Shown here: positions 1 to 10,316 of the stretch, piece by piece
Numbering within the stretch: position 1 is the first letter of the stretch
Layout of the letters: the number at the start of each line of letters is the position of its first letter
Source of the DNA: Silene latifolia
Taxonomy: Eukaryota; Streptophyta; Magnoliopsida; Caryophyllales; Caryophyllaceae
Length of the DNA stretch: 64,000 bases
Assembly: GCF_048544455.1 (NCBI RefSeq)
Contig: NC_133526.1
Location: 4,914,001-4,978,000 of the forward strand
Direction: 5' to 3'
Notes under the pieces: model-generated
The model's database searches: none
Told to the model about the DNA's origin: nothing
Seen by the model: the letters and a program-made list of their open reading frames with translations, nothing else
Position numbers and translations under genes: made by a program

Positions 1-418
1 ACGACTGCGTGCGAAAAACCACATTTGGGAAATCAATCGTATGATTACCATTACCATAGTACTTAATAGGGAATGTTACCTTAAGTTGACGGACGTTCCG
101 CTCACAAATTTGTTTGAGCTTAGAATCAAAGGAAGGCAGCCAAATGCAAGGGTTATCCACATCGAGTACCTCGAAACTGAAACTATGGATGACGGGTGAT
201 GTAAAAATGTAGGTCATGAAATTATCAAAAGTGGTAAAGAATTTAAGCAAGCAGTTGTAATTACGATTGGTTATTTGAATAGTGGTATTACGGTTAGTCC
301 ATAGACCGTACCATCGACGGGATAAAGACCCGGTGGCGATGGCTTGAGGGAGAGGAAGACGGGCGATAATTCCAATAAGAATGTCGTCGGGAAGGGCGCT
401 TAGTTTGTCGATGGGTAT
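1..418 (-). pseudogene. F-box protein gene, 5' part only, probably broken at its start
   Basis: An open minus-strand frame runs from the left window edge to 418 and encodes an F-box core (IDKLSALPDDILIGIIARL, then QAIATGSLSRRW). It closely matches the start of the F-box gene at 2894-3829, including the SRRW..LWTN segment and the HSFSFE block. F-box proteins bring targets to SCF ubiquitin ligases. No ATG is present: the frame is closed by a stop at 419-421 just before the F-box, and I see no splice acceptor that would supply an upstream start. The gene continues off the left edge. I read it as a paralogue that has lost its first residues; an unseen first exon is the alternative. Confidence 0.6.
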
Positions 419-983
419 TTATACGTTTGTACTACCATTTTAGGTTTGTGGGTTTATGGATATGGCCCAAAGATTTTGATACCTAACACTCGAGCCTTGA
501 CCAAATTAGTTCAAATTCCGAACCCAAACCCATTTGAAAAACCCGATTTTATGGCTAAATTTACTTTTATTTAGTTTAATTGATATAGTGTGATTTATTT
601 AACGTTGTGCAATAAAATATACGGATATCGTGTCCTTTGAAATTGGGTAAATAATATAAATATATGACATTATAAATATGAAAATACAATAGCATTTCTT
701 AACACATCCTTAGGAAAAAATAAACAAGAATATATTTTTTTTTTTTTTGCAGTAGCATTTTTTAGCAAAGAGTATTTGTTTAACAATTTTATATAGGCTC
801 TGCTTGAGCTTGGGCTTAAACTCGCAAGATTAATAAGAAGCTCAATTTTTTAAGCACAGATGAGCTCGAGTTTGAGTTTTGTTTCATGAGCACATGACAA
901 GTAAGACCAAGCTCATGCTCTGTGAAGGATGGAGCCTGGAGATAGGATGTGTAAAGAATGAGATGGTTTAATATAACGTAATT
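419..983. other. intergenic, AT-rich
   Basis: No gene is seen. The stretch is AT-rich with a short T run near 737 and a region around 790-900 rich in GAGCT and CTCAAG words like those in plant repeats. It lies between the truncated F-box copy and the TIR element pair. Confidence 0.5.
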
Positions 984-1700
984 GCTAAATCCCGCACATT
1001 AATTTACTCATTCCCGCACATATTACCCTAATCTTCCATAATTTCTCTTCTACTAAAAAAAATTAAAAATATGTTCTACCCCTCTCTCTCTCTCTCTCTA
1101 AACCTAATCAATCCGTTAATCTTTCGATTTGGATAGTAATTCTCACATTATTAGCACGTAATCTCGCCGTTTTATCAACAATTTATATTATGCCCCATCT
1201 TATAATCGATTTAGCTAATGTTTTTTTTTTATTAAAAAGCGGATTTTTACAATTAGGGTTTGGATTGAGTTGGGTTGTTGAAGGAATGGTTAAGGGTCGT
1301 TATTCTGGAATAGGGTGGTCGGAGGGGGCGGCGTCGAGTGGTGGTTGTAGTGGTAGTATTGCTGCGGTTGCTACCGGTTGTAGGTTGTTGGAGGGGTAGT
1401 CATGAGTGTAGGTTCTAGGAGCGAGGAAGGGGTCGTCGGCGCGGGAGAGAAGCAGGGATGACTGGTTGGCGCTAGAACGGCGGTGTGGAGTGGTGGTCGG
1501 CGGCTTTGGGAGGGTGGTGGCTGATGGGGGACGGGTTGTCGGGTGGTTGGGTGGTTGGGTTTTGGGGTAGTGTACCTTAATTGCATTTTTTTTCTTTCAT
1601 TCTCTCTTGTTTCTCTCTTGGTGAGTTGAGAAATGAGAGGGGCACATTCGGAATAAGGGGCAAAAATGTGCGGGATTAAGTAAATCCCGCACACTTTTTT
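984..1700. mobile_element. non-autonomous TIR element, copy 1 of a tandem pair
   Basis: The left end reads GCTAAATCCCGCACA, with a second TCCCGCACA word about 30 bases inside. The right end near 1667-1695 carries the inverse words TGTGCGGGATT. Inside lie a (CT)n tract, an AT-rich stretch and then a G-rich block (about 1260-1560) with GGTGG words. Short open frames in the G-rich block look like chance. The copy at 1701-2425 has the same order of parts. No transposase is visible, so this is a MITE-like or gene-fragment-carrying non-autonomous element. The family is unassigned because I could not define the target duplication. Confidence 0.5.
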
Positions 1701-2425
1701 GCTAAATCCTACACACTTCATCTTAATATTCCAAAACTACCCTTCGTCATAAAAAAAAACCAAAAAGAGTTATCCCCCTCTCTCTCTCAAACCTAACCAA
1801 TTCATTAACAACTTCACAATTATGATTGTAGTTCGCACATATAATTTCTCCGTTTTATCAACAATATTATTAAAACCGTTTTTAAATTGATTTAATTAAT
1901 GTTAAAAAATGGGGTTTTCTTTTAACAATTAGGGTTTGAATGGATGGATTAATTTGATACTCTATAGGTTGATTCAATTGAAACGGCCGACTTTTTTGAC
2001 AAATAAACAATGCAAATTGTAAGGCTGCAAATATTGAACTCATTTGATTGATGATGGATCAACCGAAAAAGCATTTTTCAGATTTAGTTGCTAGCTGCAA
2101 TATTTATCGTCATCGACCACTATCGCCGGAGTACAATGTCTCTATTGGCGCAGAGTTCGCGTCTGTTTGGCCGATGTACGTGGTCCTCGGCGTTGGGAGG
2201 GGTGGCCAGAATGTGTAGGGGGCGGGGGAGGGTGGCCGCCGGTGCAGGGAGGTTGTGTGGTAGGGGATCATCAATTGATTGGGAGGGGGCGAAGGTGAGT
2301 AATGTTTATTTTTTGGGGTTTTTTATTTTTTTTTTCTTTTGGTCGGTGTGAGAAATGAGAGGGGTATATTCGGAATAAGGTGAGAAATTGTGCGGGATTT
2401 AGTAAAATGATGTGTAGAATTTAGC
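1701..2425. mobile_element. non-autonomous TIR element, copy 2 of a tandem pair
   Basis: It begins GCTAAATCCTACACAC and ends with the inverse, GTGTAGAATTTAGC. A TGTGCGGGATTTAGT word sits just inside the right end. It shares with copy 1 the CT tract, the segment around CTCCGTTTTATCAACAA, the AATTAGGGTTTG segment, the G-rich block and the phrase around ATTCGGAATAAGG near the right end. The copies abut head to tail, from tandem insertion or duplication. Confidence 0.5.
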
Positions 2426-2893
2426 ATGTCCCATCTTTTTTTCCAAACTTAACGTCTCGTAAATACGATTAATTTGAAAAAACAAAAATTGTTACTTTGT
2501 GAACTTGTATCCATGGCAAATTAATAACAAAAATTGTTATTTTAAAACTCCCCCGACTCGAGACTAAATTAATAACCGGAACTCGACTCTTATGGCAAAT
2601 TTTCTTTTATTTAGTAAAAACAAAAGTAAGTTTATACTAGAATTAATATAGCGCAACTAAACTGAACATATAGAAACCGAAATTAAGTTCAAAAGAATGA
2701 GTCTTAAGGTAATATTCCTTTGGCATCTATCTAATTACATCATTCAGCCTATATTAAGAGCTAATCCTCCATAATGCATACATAGTACTCCGTATAAATT
2801 ATGAGTAACTTGACCTTTGTGAGGTGCTTACATTGACAGGCTTTCCGTATAACAGCTGCTCCTTATGGTCATCGACATAGCAAAATTTGAGGG
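2426..2893. other. intergenic, AT-rich, downstream of the F-box gene
   Basis: No gene is recognised. It contains a TACTCCGTATAA word near 2786, common in Caryophyllales sequence. The 2820-2893 part may be the former 3' end of the F-box gene, but no frame continues the protein. Confidence 0.45.
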
Positions 2894-3829
2894 TCAAATT
2901 AAAACTCTAGATAAGGCATCTACTGCAGAACTATCAATGGTAAGGATCTTTACATTAGAAACCGCCTTATACAATCTAGACAATTTATCTTTATCCAATC
3001 GAACTTGGGGGAGATCAGTAAATTCGATTTTCGCTTCACGGAGCACAATTGGATCGTCTTCAAAGGAAAAAGTCATGTATTTTGGAGCGGAAATATCCAA
3101 GTATTCTAAATTTGGGGAATTAATCACAAATGTGCGCCTTTGCAAAGACCCGTGGATATTCCTAGCCGAACAATTTAATGACAATTGTTCGAGTGACGGA
3201 CAAGCCTTAATTAATTTTTCAATCCATTGATAATTCCGACCAAAGTGAACGGTTAAGTTCTTCAAATTTGGAAGATTAATGGTATCACAATCCTCCGGGA
3301 ATTGCCAATCTTTATGAAAAAACGTGCCAGGTTTGCAGACTAATTCAATCGATACTAGCGACTGCGTTTGAAAAATAACACTTGGTAATATAAAATTAAT
3401 ATCCCAACAATAAGGTGTACACCATGTTACCTTAAGTTGATGAACGTTCCGGCTACAAACGTCGCGAATCATAATATCCAAATAAGGTGCCCAAAATTTC
3501 AGATTAAAGTAAGTATCAACAAATTCGAAACTGAAGCTATGGATAAAAGGTGAGGTAATTTTTCTCATGGTATTATTCAATGTGGTACCGAGATTACGAC
3601 GTAACTTATCAGCGTAACCGAGGTGGATGTCGATAGAGTTTGTGTTAGTCCACAGACTACGCCATCGACGAGATAAAGTCCCGGTAGCGATGGCTAATTG
3701 GAGAGGAAGAAAGGAGATAATTACGATAAGAATGTCGTCCGGGAGAGAACTAAGTCTGTCGACTCTTCGATTTTTACTTTTCCTGTTCGTTTTGCCCATC
3801 TTGCTAGGGTTTTTTGTTAGGGAATACAA
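2894..3829 (-). CDS. F-box/LRR-type protein, C-terminally short
   Basis: One open frame of 311 residues. An F-box lies at about residues 24-65 (VDRLSSLPDDILIVIISFL, then LAIATGTLSRRWRSLWTN), followed by leucine-rich repeat-like blocks (HSFSFEFVDT, VHQLKVTW, LPNLKNLTVHFG, CPSLEQLSLNC, SPNLEYLDISAP). This is the layout of the large plant F-box/RNI/FBD family, substrate receptors of SCF ubiquitin ligases. Members are usually 400-480 residues. This frame stops in the block resembling LKILTI..ALDALS and lacks the later repeats and any FBD domain, so it is truncated or has an unseen second exon. Met1 at 3829 and Met11 at 3799 are both possible starts. A retroelement begins only 86 bases upstream of Met1, so the original promoter may have been displaced. 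Substrate unknown. Confidence 0.75.
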   Translation of the reverse strand: MYSLTKNPSKMGKTNRKSKNRRVDRLSSLPDDILIVIISFLPLQLAIATGTLSRRWRSLWTNTNSIDIHLGYADKLRRNLGTTLNNTMRKITSPFIHSFSFEFVDTYFNLKFWAPYLDIMIRDVCSRNVHQLKVTWCTPYCWDINFILPSVIFQTQSLVSIELVCKPGTFFHKDWQFPEDCDTINLPNLKNLTVHFGRNYQWIEKLIKACPSLEQLSLNCSARNIHGSLQRRTFVINSPNLEYLDISAPKYMTFSFEDDPIVLREAKIEFTDLPQVRLDKDKLSRLYKAVSNVKILTIDSSAVDALSRVLI

Positions 3830-3914
3830 GGGATTTTCTGATTTTCTAAAATAGACTTTTTAAAATTCAATTGGGAGAAAAGTGTGCAGTCAAATTAGGA
3901 AATTATCTTTTTAA

Positions 3915-4079
3915 TGTTGTGAAATAAAGAGGAGAGAATTGTAGAGAGAAGGTAGAGAGAGATAGAACTGTGTTCTTATTCCATTATGAAGGGTATATAT
4001 ATACAATACAATGGGGAAAGGTTTCCATAAGACAATATATTCTAGAGTATTCAAAAATATGTGCAGCTATATAATAATA
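3915..4079 (-). repeat. left (3') LTR of the copia-like element, first segment
   Basis: 165 bases that match the right LTR at 17816-17980 closely. The last ten bases of this LTR (TTTCATAACA) lie at 10307-10316, beyond the inserted Helitron. Confidence 0.85.
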
Positions 4080-4373
4080 CTAGATTTTGTGCCCGTGCGT
4101 TGCACGGGTTTCAAATTTGATTCTCTTTTAATTGTTATGGAACTTTTTTACCATTTTAAGCGGTGTTCACAATTATAAATATTAATTAACATCCATATAA
4201 TATTTTACCAATAGTAGTTGTTGCCCGAGATAGCTGATTGTCTTATTGGTTAATATTAATGATTTTACTTTAAAAAAAATGCAAATACTTCGTATGGGGT
4301 TTAGTGAGTAAAAACTCAAAATAAATATAAATAATGTATAATTGAAACCAACCCAAACACTATAACATTATTT

Positions 4374-4374
<1 letters not shown>

Positions 4375-4450
<76 letters not shown>
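4375..4450. repeat. (TA)n(GA)n microsatellite
   Basis: About 45 bases of TA repeats run straight into about 25 bases of GA repeats, in the 3' part of the minus-strand Helitron. Confidence 0.9.
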
Positions 4451-4619
4451 TTGGATTTGGTGAGTTGGTTCTTATGGTGAGTTGTGAGTTGGGGAAATCT
4501 CAACCATTAGATTACATTAGGGATGAATGGCCAAGATCTAATCTTACATGTCATATAAAAACACTGTCATTTACTTATTTCTCTTTTTTCTAGTGCTACT
4601 CTTTTTTTTTTACTTTAAT

Positions 4620-5330
4620 TTTTGTATCTCCTTTTTTTTACCTCGTGTTATTATGCTTTTTTTTACAACTTCGATTTTTTTTTTCTCTTATTTTTTTGTC
4701 TAATTTTCTCATTATGTTTCCTTTTTTTCTTTTTCTTTTTGTACCAATTTTTTTTTTTTTACTTAAAAAAATTTTTTTGCTCGTATTTTTTTAACTCGTG
4801 TTATTGTGCCTTTTTTACTTTGATTTTTTTTACGAATTTGATTTTTTTTTCTATTTTTTTACCACATGTTATTGTTATTCCGCTGTTATTGTGATGTTAT
4901 TCTGCTGTTACTTTGATTTTTTTACGACTTTGATTTTTTTTTTATTTTTTTATCACGTGTTATTGTGCTGTTATTCTACTGTTATTCCGGTGTCCCCTTT
5001 GATTTTTTTTACTACTTTGATTGTTTTACTCTTTTTTTACCGCATGTTATTGTGCTGTTATTCTGGTGTTATTGTGATGTTATTCCTGTCACTTTGATTT
5101 TTTTTACAACTTTGACTTTTTTTTCCTGTTTTTTTTTTACCCCGTGTTATTGTGCTGTTATTCTACTGTTATTCTGCTGTTATTGTGATGTTATTCCGGT
5201 CTCACTTTGATTTTTTTTACTACTTTAATTTTTTTACGCTTTTTTTACCACATGTTATTGTGCTATTATTCTGGTGTTATTGTGGTGTTACTCTACTGTT
5301 ATTGTAGTGTTATTGTGTTAAGTGTATATA
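4620..5330. repeat. T-rich imperfect minisatellite
   Basis: Diverged units of very roughly 90-110 bases alternate poly-T blocks (ACTTTGATTTTTTT) with a GTTATTGTGCTGTTATTCT block that itself has a 10-base inner period (TGTTATTCTG, TGTTATTGTG). The open plus-strand frames here (Phe/Leu/Cys-rich) are products of this composition, not genes. Confidence 0.8.
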
Positions 5331-5449
5331 TAATAAAATCCTCAAACAATTTTGACACTAGAGAGAGTAGACATCTCTAGTTAGATACTATTTTGACTCA
5401 ACCTCCTTAGCCACTCATCAGCTCTGCTCAACCTCACTGCTACATGACT

Positions 5450-5735
5450 ACACTACATTTTCAACAAGCTTTTTAACACAAAGTTCTTTTGCGTCAAAAT
5501 TGTATCACACTTGCCTAAAACTAAATAACCCATATCCGTAGTCACAAGCAAAGTCGTAATCATAGTAATCCAATCAGGCCTTAATCTATCCTCCTCCTAC
5601 ATTCGCGAAACCAACTCTAACTCAATCTTAGCATACCCATTCTGAGCAAATCCAGCAATAATCGCATTCCAAGAAGCAACATCTCTTTCAGGCATTCTAT
5701 CAAACACCTTATACGCATCCCATCGAAAGTGTGAT
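5450..5735 (-). pseudogene. captured fragment of a PPR protein gene
   Basis: The minus strand reads AYKVFDRMPERDVASWNAII and then AGFAQNGYAKIELEL, a typical PLS-class pentatricopeptide repeat (the RMPERDVASWN signature). After one in-frame stop it continues with RPDWITM and later MGYLVLGK, which fits the next repeat (RPDxITxxxxLxAxxxxGxLxxGK). PPR proteins bind organelle RNA. Only about two repeats remain, so this is a gene scrap. It sits in the Helitron in the same direction as the histone H1 and Gly-rich scraps. Confidence 0.7.
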
Positions 5736-5849
5736 CGATATTAATTCAAGAGGAGCACTAATCGTAATCTAACCTAAGTTGAAGGCCAAGATGGATTCAA
5801 CTCAGCACCTCATTCAATAACTAACAATATGCAAAGTCTGGACATATTT

Positions 5850-6087
5850 GTTTACCTCCATCACCACTATCAATACTCGTCAATTTCTGCTCAACCTCAC
5901 CAGAAACCGACTCAATCCGATCCGAAACATCAAACAATCCATCACCATCACTATCAGACACCTTCCCAACCAAACTCAAACTCATCGCTCTCCTCGACTT
6001 AATCGACCGCGACGCCGCAGCCGCTGCAGCAAGCGCCGCACCAGGCTTCCCTGCAGCCCTATATCCGCTGCCAAAACCCGACGCAAG
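5850..6087 (-). pseudogene. captured coding-like fragment, origin unknown
   Basis: Minus-strand frame with an Ala-rich run (GAALAAAAAASRSIKSRR) followed by AMSLSLVGKVSDSDGDGLFD and a Glu/Val-rich stretch ending near SIDSGDG. The acidic and Ser-rich composition and long open frame look like a host exon, but I do not recognise the parent gene. It lies just downstream of the H1 fragment in the same orientation. Confidence 0.4.
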
Positions 6088-6428
6088 CTAAGCTCCTTGT
6101 TTAGCCTTAGCCATTGCAGAAGCTAAGCTCCTTGTTTTAGTAGGCTTTGTTTTTGCCTTCACCTTGAGTTTTGGCTTAGTAACTGCTTTCTTCGGCTTAA
6201 CAGCAGCAGGCTTCGCCTTCTTCACTTTCGTTGGCTCAGCTGCTTTTGCCGCAGTAGAGCGAGTTGCAGGAAGCTTGTAAGATGCTTTGACCTTGACTAG
6301 ACGACCAGAAGCAACAAATTTACGCAAATTGACAGAAGCTTCTTCTCCTTCTCCTCTATGAATTTCTGAATCGCGTATTGACTCGAGCCGTTTCTCCCTT
6401 TCAAAGTTGTTATTGCATCCTTAATCAT
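6088..6428 (-). pseudogene. captured linker histone H1 exon, damaged
   Basis: A splice acceptor (TTGAAATTCAG) precedes MIKDAITTLKGRNGSSQYAI and QKFIEEKEKK, the middle of the H1 globular (H15) domain; plant H1 genes have an intron just before this Met. The next part, LRKFVASGRLVKVKASYKLP, is the end of the globular domain but in another frame, and the usual segment of about eight residues between the two is missing. A Lys/Ala/Pro-rich tail follows (KPKKAVTKPKLKVKAKTK) to a stop at 6088. Exon 1 is absent. It is a broken host gene fragment and cannot make H1. Confidence 0.8.
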
Positions 6429-6680
6429 CTGAATTTCAACCAAACATCAACTAATCAGTCACAATTAAATGAAAAATGCAAGAATTTGGATGAAAAAGCT
6501 TGTTTATCATCTGAATTTCAACCAAACATCAACTAATCAATCACAAACTCAAAAATCGAAGAAAACGAACTAAATTGAATGAAAACACTTTAATAATCTG
6601 AATCTCCGCCAAAAAAATCATTTAATCAGTCCCAAATCATCAAAAAACGTATGAATTTGAATCAATTTCATTAATACCTC
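6429..6680 (-). repeat. captured H1 intron sequence with a repeated 40-base block
   Basis: The block around CATCTGAATTTCAACC and CAACTAATCA occurs at 6426-6465 and 6508-6547, and more degenerate near 6596-6630. The block includes the H1 splice acceptor region, so the acceptor has been duplicated within the intron. Confidence 0.6.
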
Positions 6681-6797
6681 CACTCGGATCCTCCACGAGA
6701 TACACCACCTCCATATCCTCCATCGTAACCACCGTCTCCTCCTTCACGGCGATCTCCATCGATAAACGGCGGCGGAGATGAGTCGTTGTCGCCATTT
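6681..6797 (-). pseudogene. captured Gly-rich first exon fragment
   Basis: The minus strand encodes DRREGGDGGYDGGYGGG, then VSRGGSEW, ending at a good donor (AG then GTATTA). The ATG at 6797 is one base out of frame with this Gly-rich frame; in the ATG frame the exon reads MATTTHLRRRLSMEIAV. The RGG-like and GYGG words suggest an RNA-binding or Gly-rich protein, parent unknown. Together with the H1 acceptor downstream this would make a chimeric transcript. Confidence 0.45.
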
Positions 6798-6945
6798 ATG
6801 AGAGAGAGGGGTATATGCTTTGATTTTTATTTGGCTGTTGTAAATCTTGTAATTGCGTTAGATTTTTTAATCTCAACTTCTCACTTTGTTTTACGCGATT
6901 AAATCTCAGCCCTTCAATTCTTCAACCAAACTCACGAGATCCCGC

Positions 6946-8049
<1,104 letters not shown>

Positions 8050-8076
8050 CCCGGCCGTTGGCCGGGTAATATCTAG
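8050..8076 (+). mobile_element. 3' terminus of a second Helitron
   Basis: A perfect 7-base-pair stem (CCCGGCC / GGCCGGG, loop GTT) at 8050-8066 is followed after six bases by CTAG at 8073-8076. This is a plus-strand Helitron 3' end, opposite to the enclosing one, though the base after CTAG is A rather than T. Its 5' end could not be fixed; a TC near 6941, just before the TA run, is a weak candidate. Confidence 0.5.
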
Positions 8077-10306
8077 AATTAATTTCTAAATATTTATCTT
8101 GATCGAGATTGTTGCTTTAAAGCATTTTAATTATTACTAATATATACCTATATTTTGGTCAATTTGTGTGATAATTGTTACTCTCCAAAGAACACCATAA
8201 TAATTATTGATTGCTCTTTTGGGTAGACCATTTTGCATAATATTTGGGGTTCGACACCTAGGATCGTGATTTGTGCAAATCTCTTACACATATGATTTGA
8301 TCAAATTTGTAATATTAGAGAAATGCTTTTTTGCTTAAATATATATAGTAATAGTATAATAACAAACCAATATTGAGAAAAACGATATCTATCATGCTCA
8401 TAATATAAAAGGTGTTTAGGTATACAAAAAGACCTTGTATCCTACTCAAATAGATATTGTATAGTTGCGCAGCTAGAATTCTCTTACGTTCAAAATTATA
8501 TAACCTATTCTATTATTGATCAAATTCTTGCAGTAGTTTATTTTCAATTTGTGATAAACGTTCTTTCCTATTCTTCAATTATGTATGAATAGATTTCATG
8601 TCAGGGGTTGCCCGGGTTATACACAATAATAATTTCTAAGATGTGAACACTTTTTAAATTTCGTCAAGCAAATTGTAAGATTTCATTCCCTAATCCAACT
8701 GAAGAGACCAAAACAGTGATATAATTATCATGAGACTTAGTGTTAGTATGATTATTAATACTATTGAGTATAGACTATATTTATTTTGTGTTTTATCGTC
8801 TTTTTTAAGAATTTGTGATTGAATATAGACCATTTTTATGTGAGACTGTTAAGCGTAACCATTTTTATGTGAGACTGTTAAGAGTAACTATATAGACCTT
8901 CTAATTATTAGTAAATTTGTGATTTTTTAAATAGGTGTCGTGTTTGAGGCATGTTTGTCTTCGTTTATGTTATAATCTTAATTAAATTGCAATTATCATG
9001 CTCTCTATTTGTTGCAAACAACTAACGCAGAAGAGTTAAACATCAATCTTCAAATATCATAATTACGTATGGGAGTAAAAATCAAGAAGGAACCCAAAAT
9101 CATCACCACAATAATTATGAGATTCTTTTGTGTTGAGTTAATCAAGTGATATCAACTCCCCTAGCGTTTTTCCAACACCGGGTTTCCGTATTACCATATT
9201 TGTGCGTCCTTGTCCTCTATTCTTGTATTAGATGAACAAAAATTATAGACTAAGACCGTCTCATAATATTCTGTACAAAAAAAATTATTTTTTATGAGAC
9301 CGCCTCACACAATAATAAATGTTTGATGAGAGGTTTAAGACCCAATTTATGTATAATAACCAAACTTTGAATACTTGTTAGCAGTCATGGCTTACATCAA
9401 GTTCATTACATCTGAATACAAAAAAAGCTTGTTAGTTCAACCGGGAAATAGATAATAATAGGGAACATGCAAACTGACAACACAAATAATAGAAAACGAA
9501 TACCTCTCGTATTTTCTTAAAGTTATAAATCCTTGTGTTCTTCGATGATTAATTTTCTACAGATATAACATGAAAGCAAAGTAATTGGAAATCATAAATT
9601 CAAATGAATGTCCAATGATGAACGCATGCAAGATGGTTTAATTTTAGCAAAACATACAGAGACGGGTGAGGATTTGACAAATCTTCAATCTACCTCTACT
9701 TGAATCTCTACTCCTGCATAAGAGTAGATAATCAATTTTAGAATCTACGAAAACCGATGCATAATCAAATAGGGTTATATTACTTAGTTAATAAGATCAA
9801 GACAAAAAAAACAAAATAATGCATTAGGGACGACTCTAATAGGGACGACTATTAGATTTCAATTAAACTTAATACAAACAACCACTATAACTTTAATATA
9901 GTGATGATACGTGTTTACAACAATAATATGCAAGATGGTTTAATATGTTTTTGTTCTTAGGAATTGTTTAATAATAATTCCGTGCATCGCTATTAGGGTA
10001 TATCCGCTTGATTTCTCAGTTTTATGTTCATGTGTGTTTATATAATAGGGACGACTCCTTAGTCTTATGCATATAGCCAATTTAAGTTCAGGTAAAATTC
10101 TATCTCACTAAAATATGACATTTTATCAAATTCTCTATCTTTTAAGATTTATTTATTTTTAACTTTTAAAATAATTTTAAGATTTAGTTTTAATAATATT
10201 AATTTATTAATTTAATTTAAAATTATTTAGGTGTTTTAGAATAGTTGGAGACTCTAGAATTGCCTGAAAAAAGCCTCTTTTATATATATATATATATATA
10301 TATTGA
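8077..10306. other. 5' part of the large Helitron, no gene seen
   Basis: AT-rich with no coding signal. It contains a direct repeat of about 26 bases at 8835-8887 (CATTTTTATGTGAGACTGTTA), scattered AGACCGTCTCA words near 9250-9300 and repeated AGGGACGACT near 9827, 9840 and 10048. It ends in a TA run (10281-10303) next to the Helitron terminus. Confidence 0.4.
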
Positions 10307-10316
10307 TTTCATAACA
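10307..10316 (-). repeat. last ten bases of the left LTR
   Basis: TTTCATAACA, identical to the end of the right LTR (17981-17990). It is followed at once by the polypurine tract complement CTCCCCCTTGG. Confidence 0.8.

Noticed and set aside
1190-2351. Short frames in the G-rich part of the TIR elements
   Set aside because: The two copies do not keep the same frame, and composition explains them.
4622-5210. Overlapping plus-strand frames rich in Phe, Leu and Cys
   Set aside because: They come from the T-rich minisatellite and show no domain.
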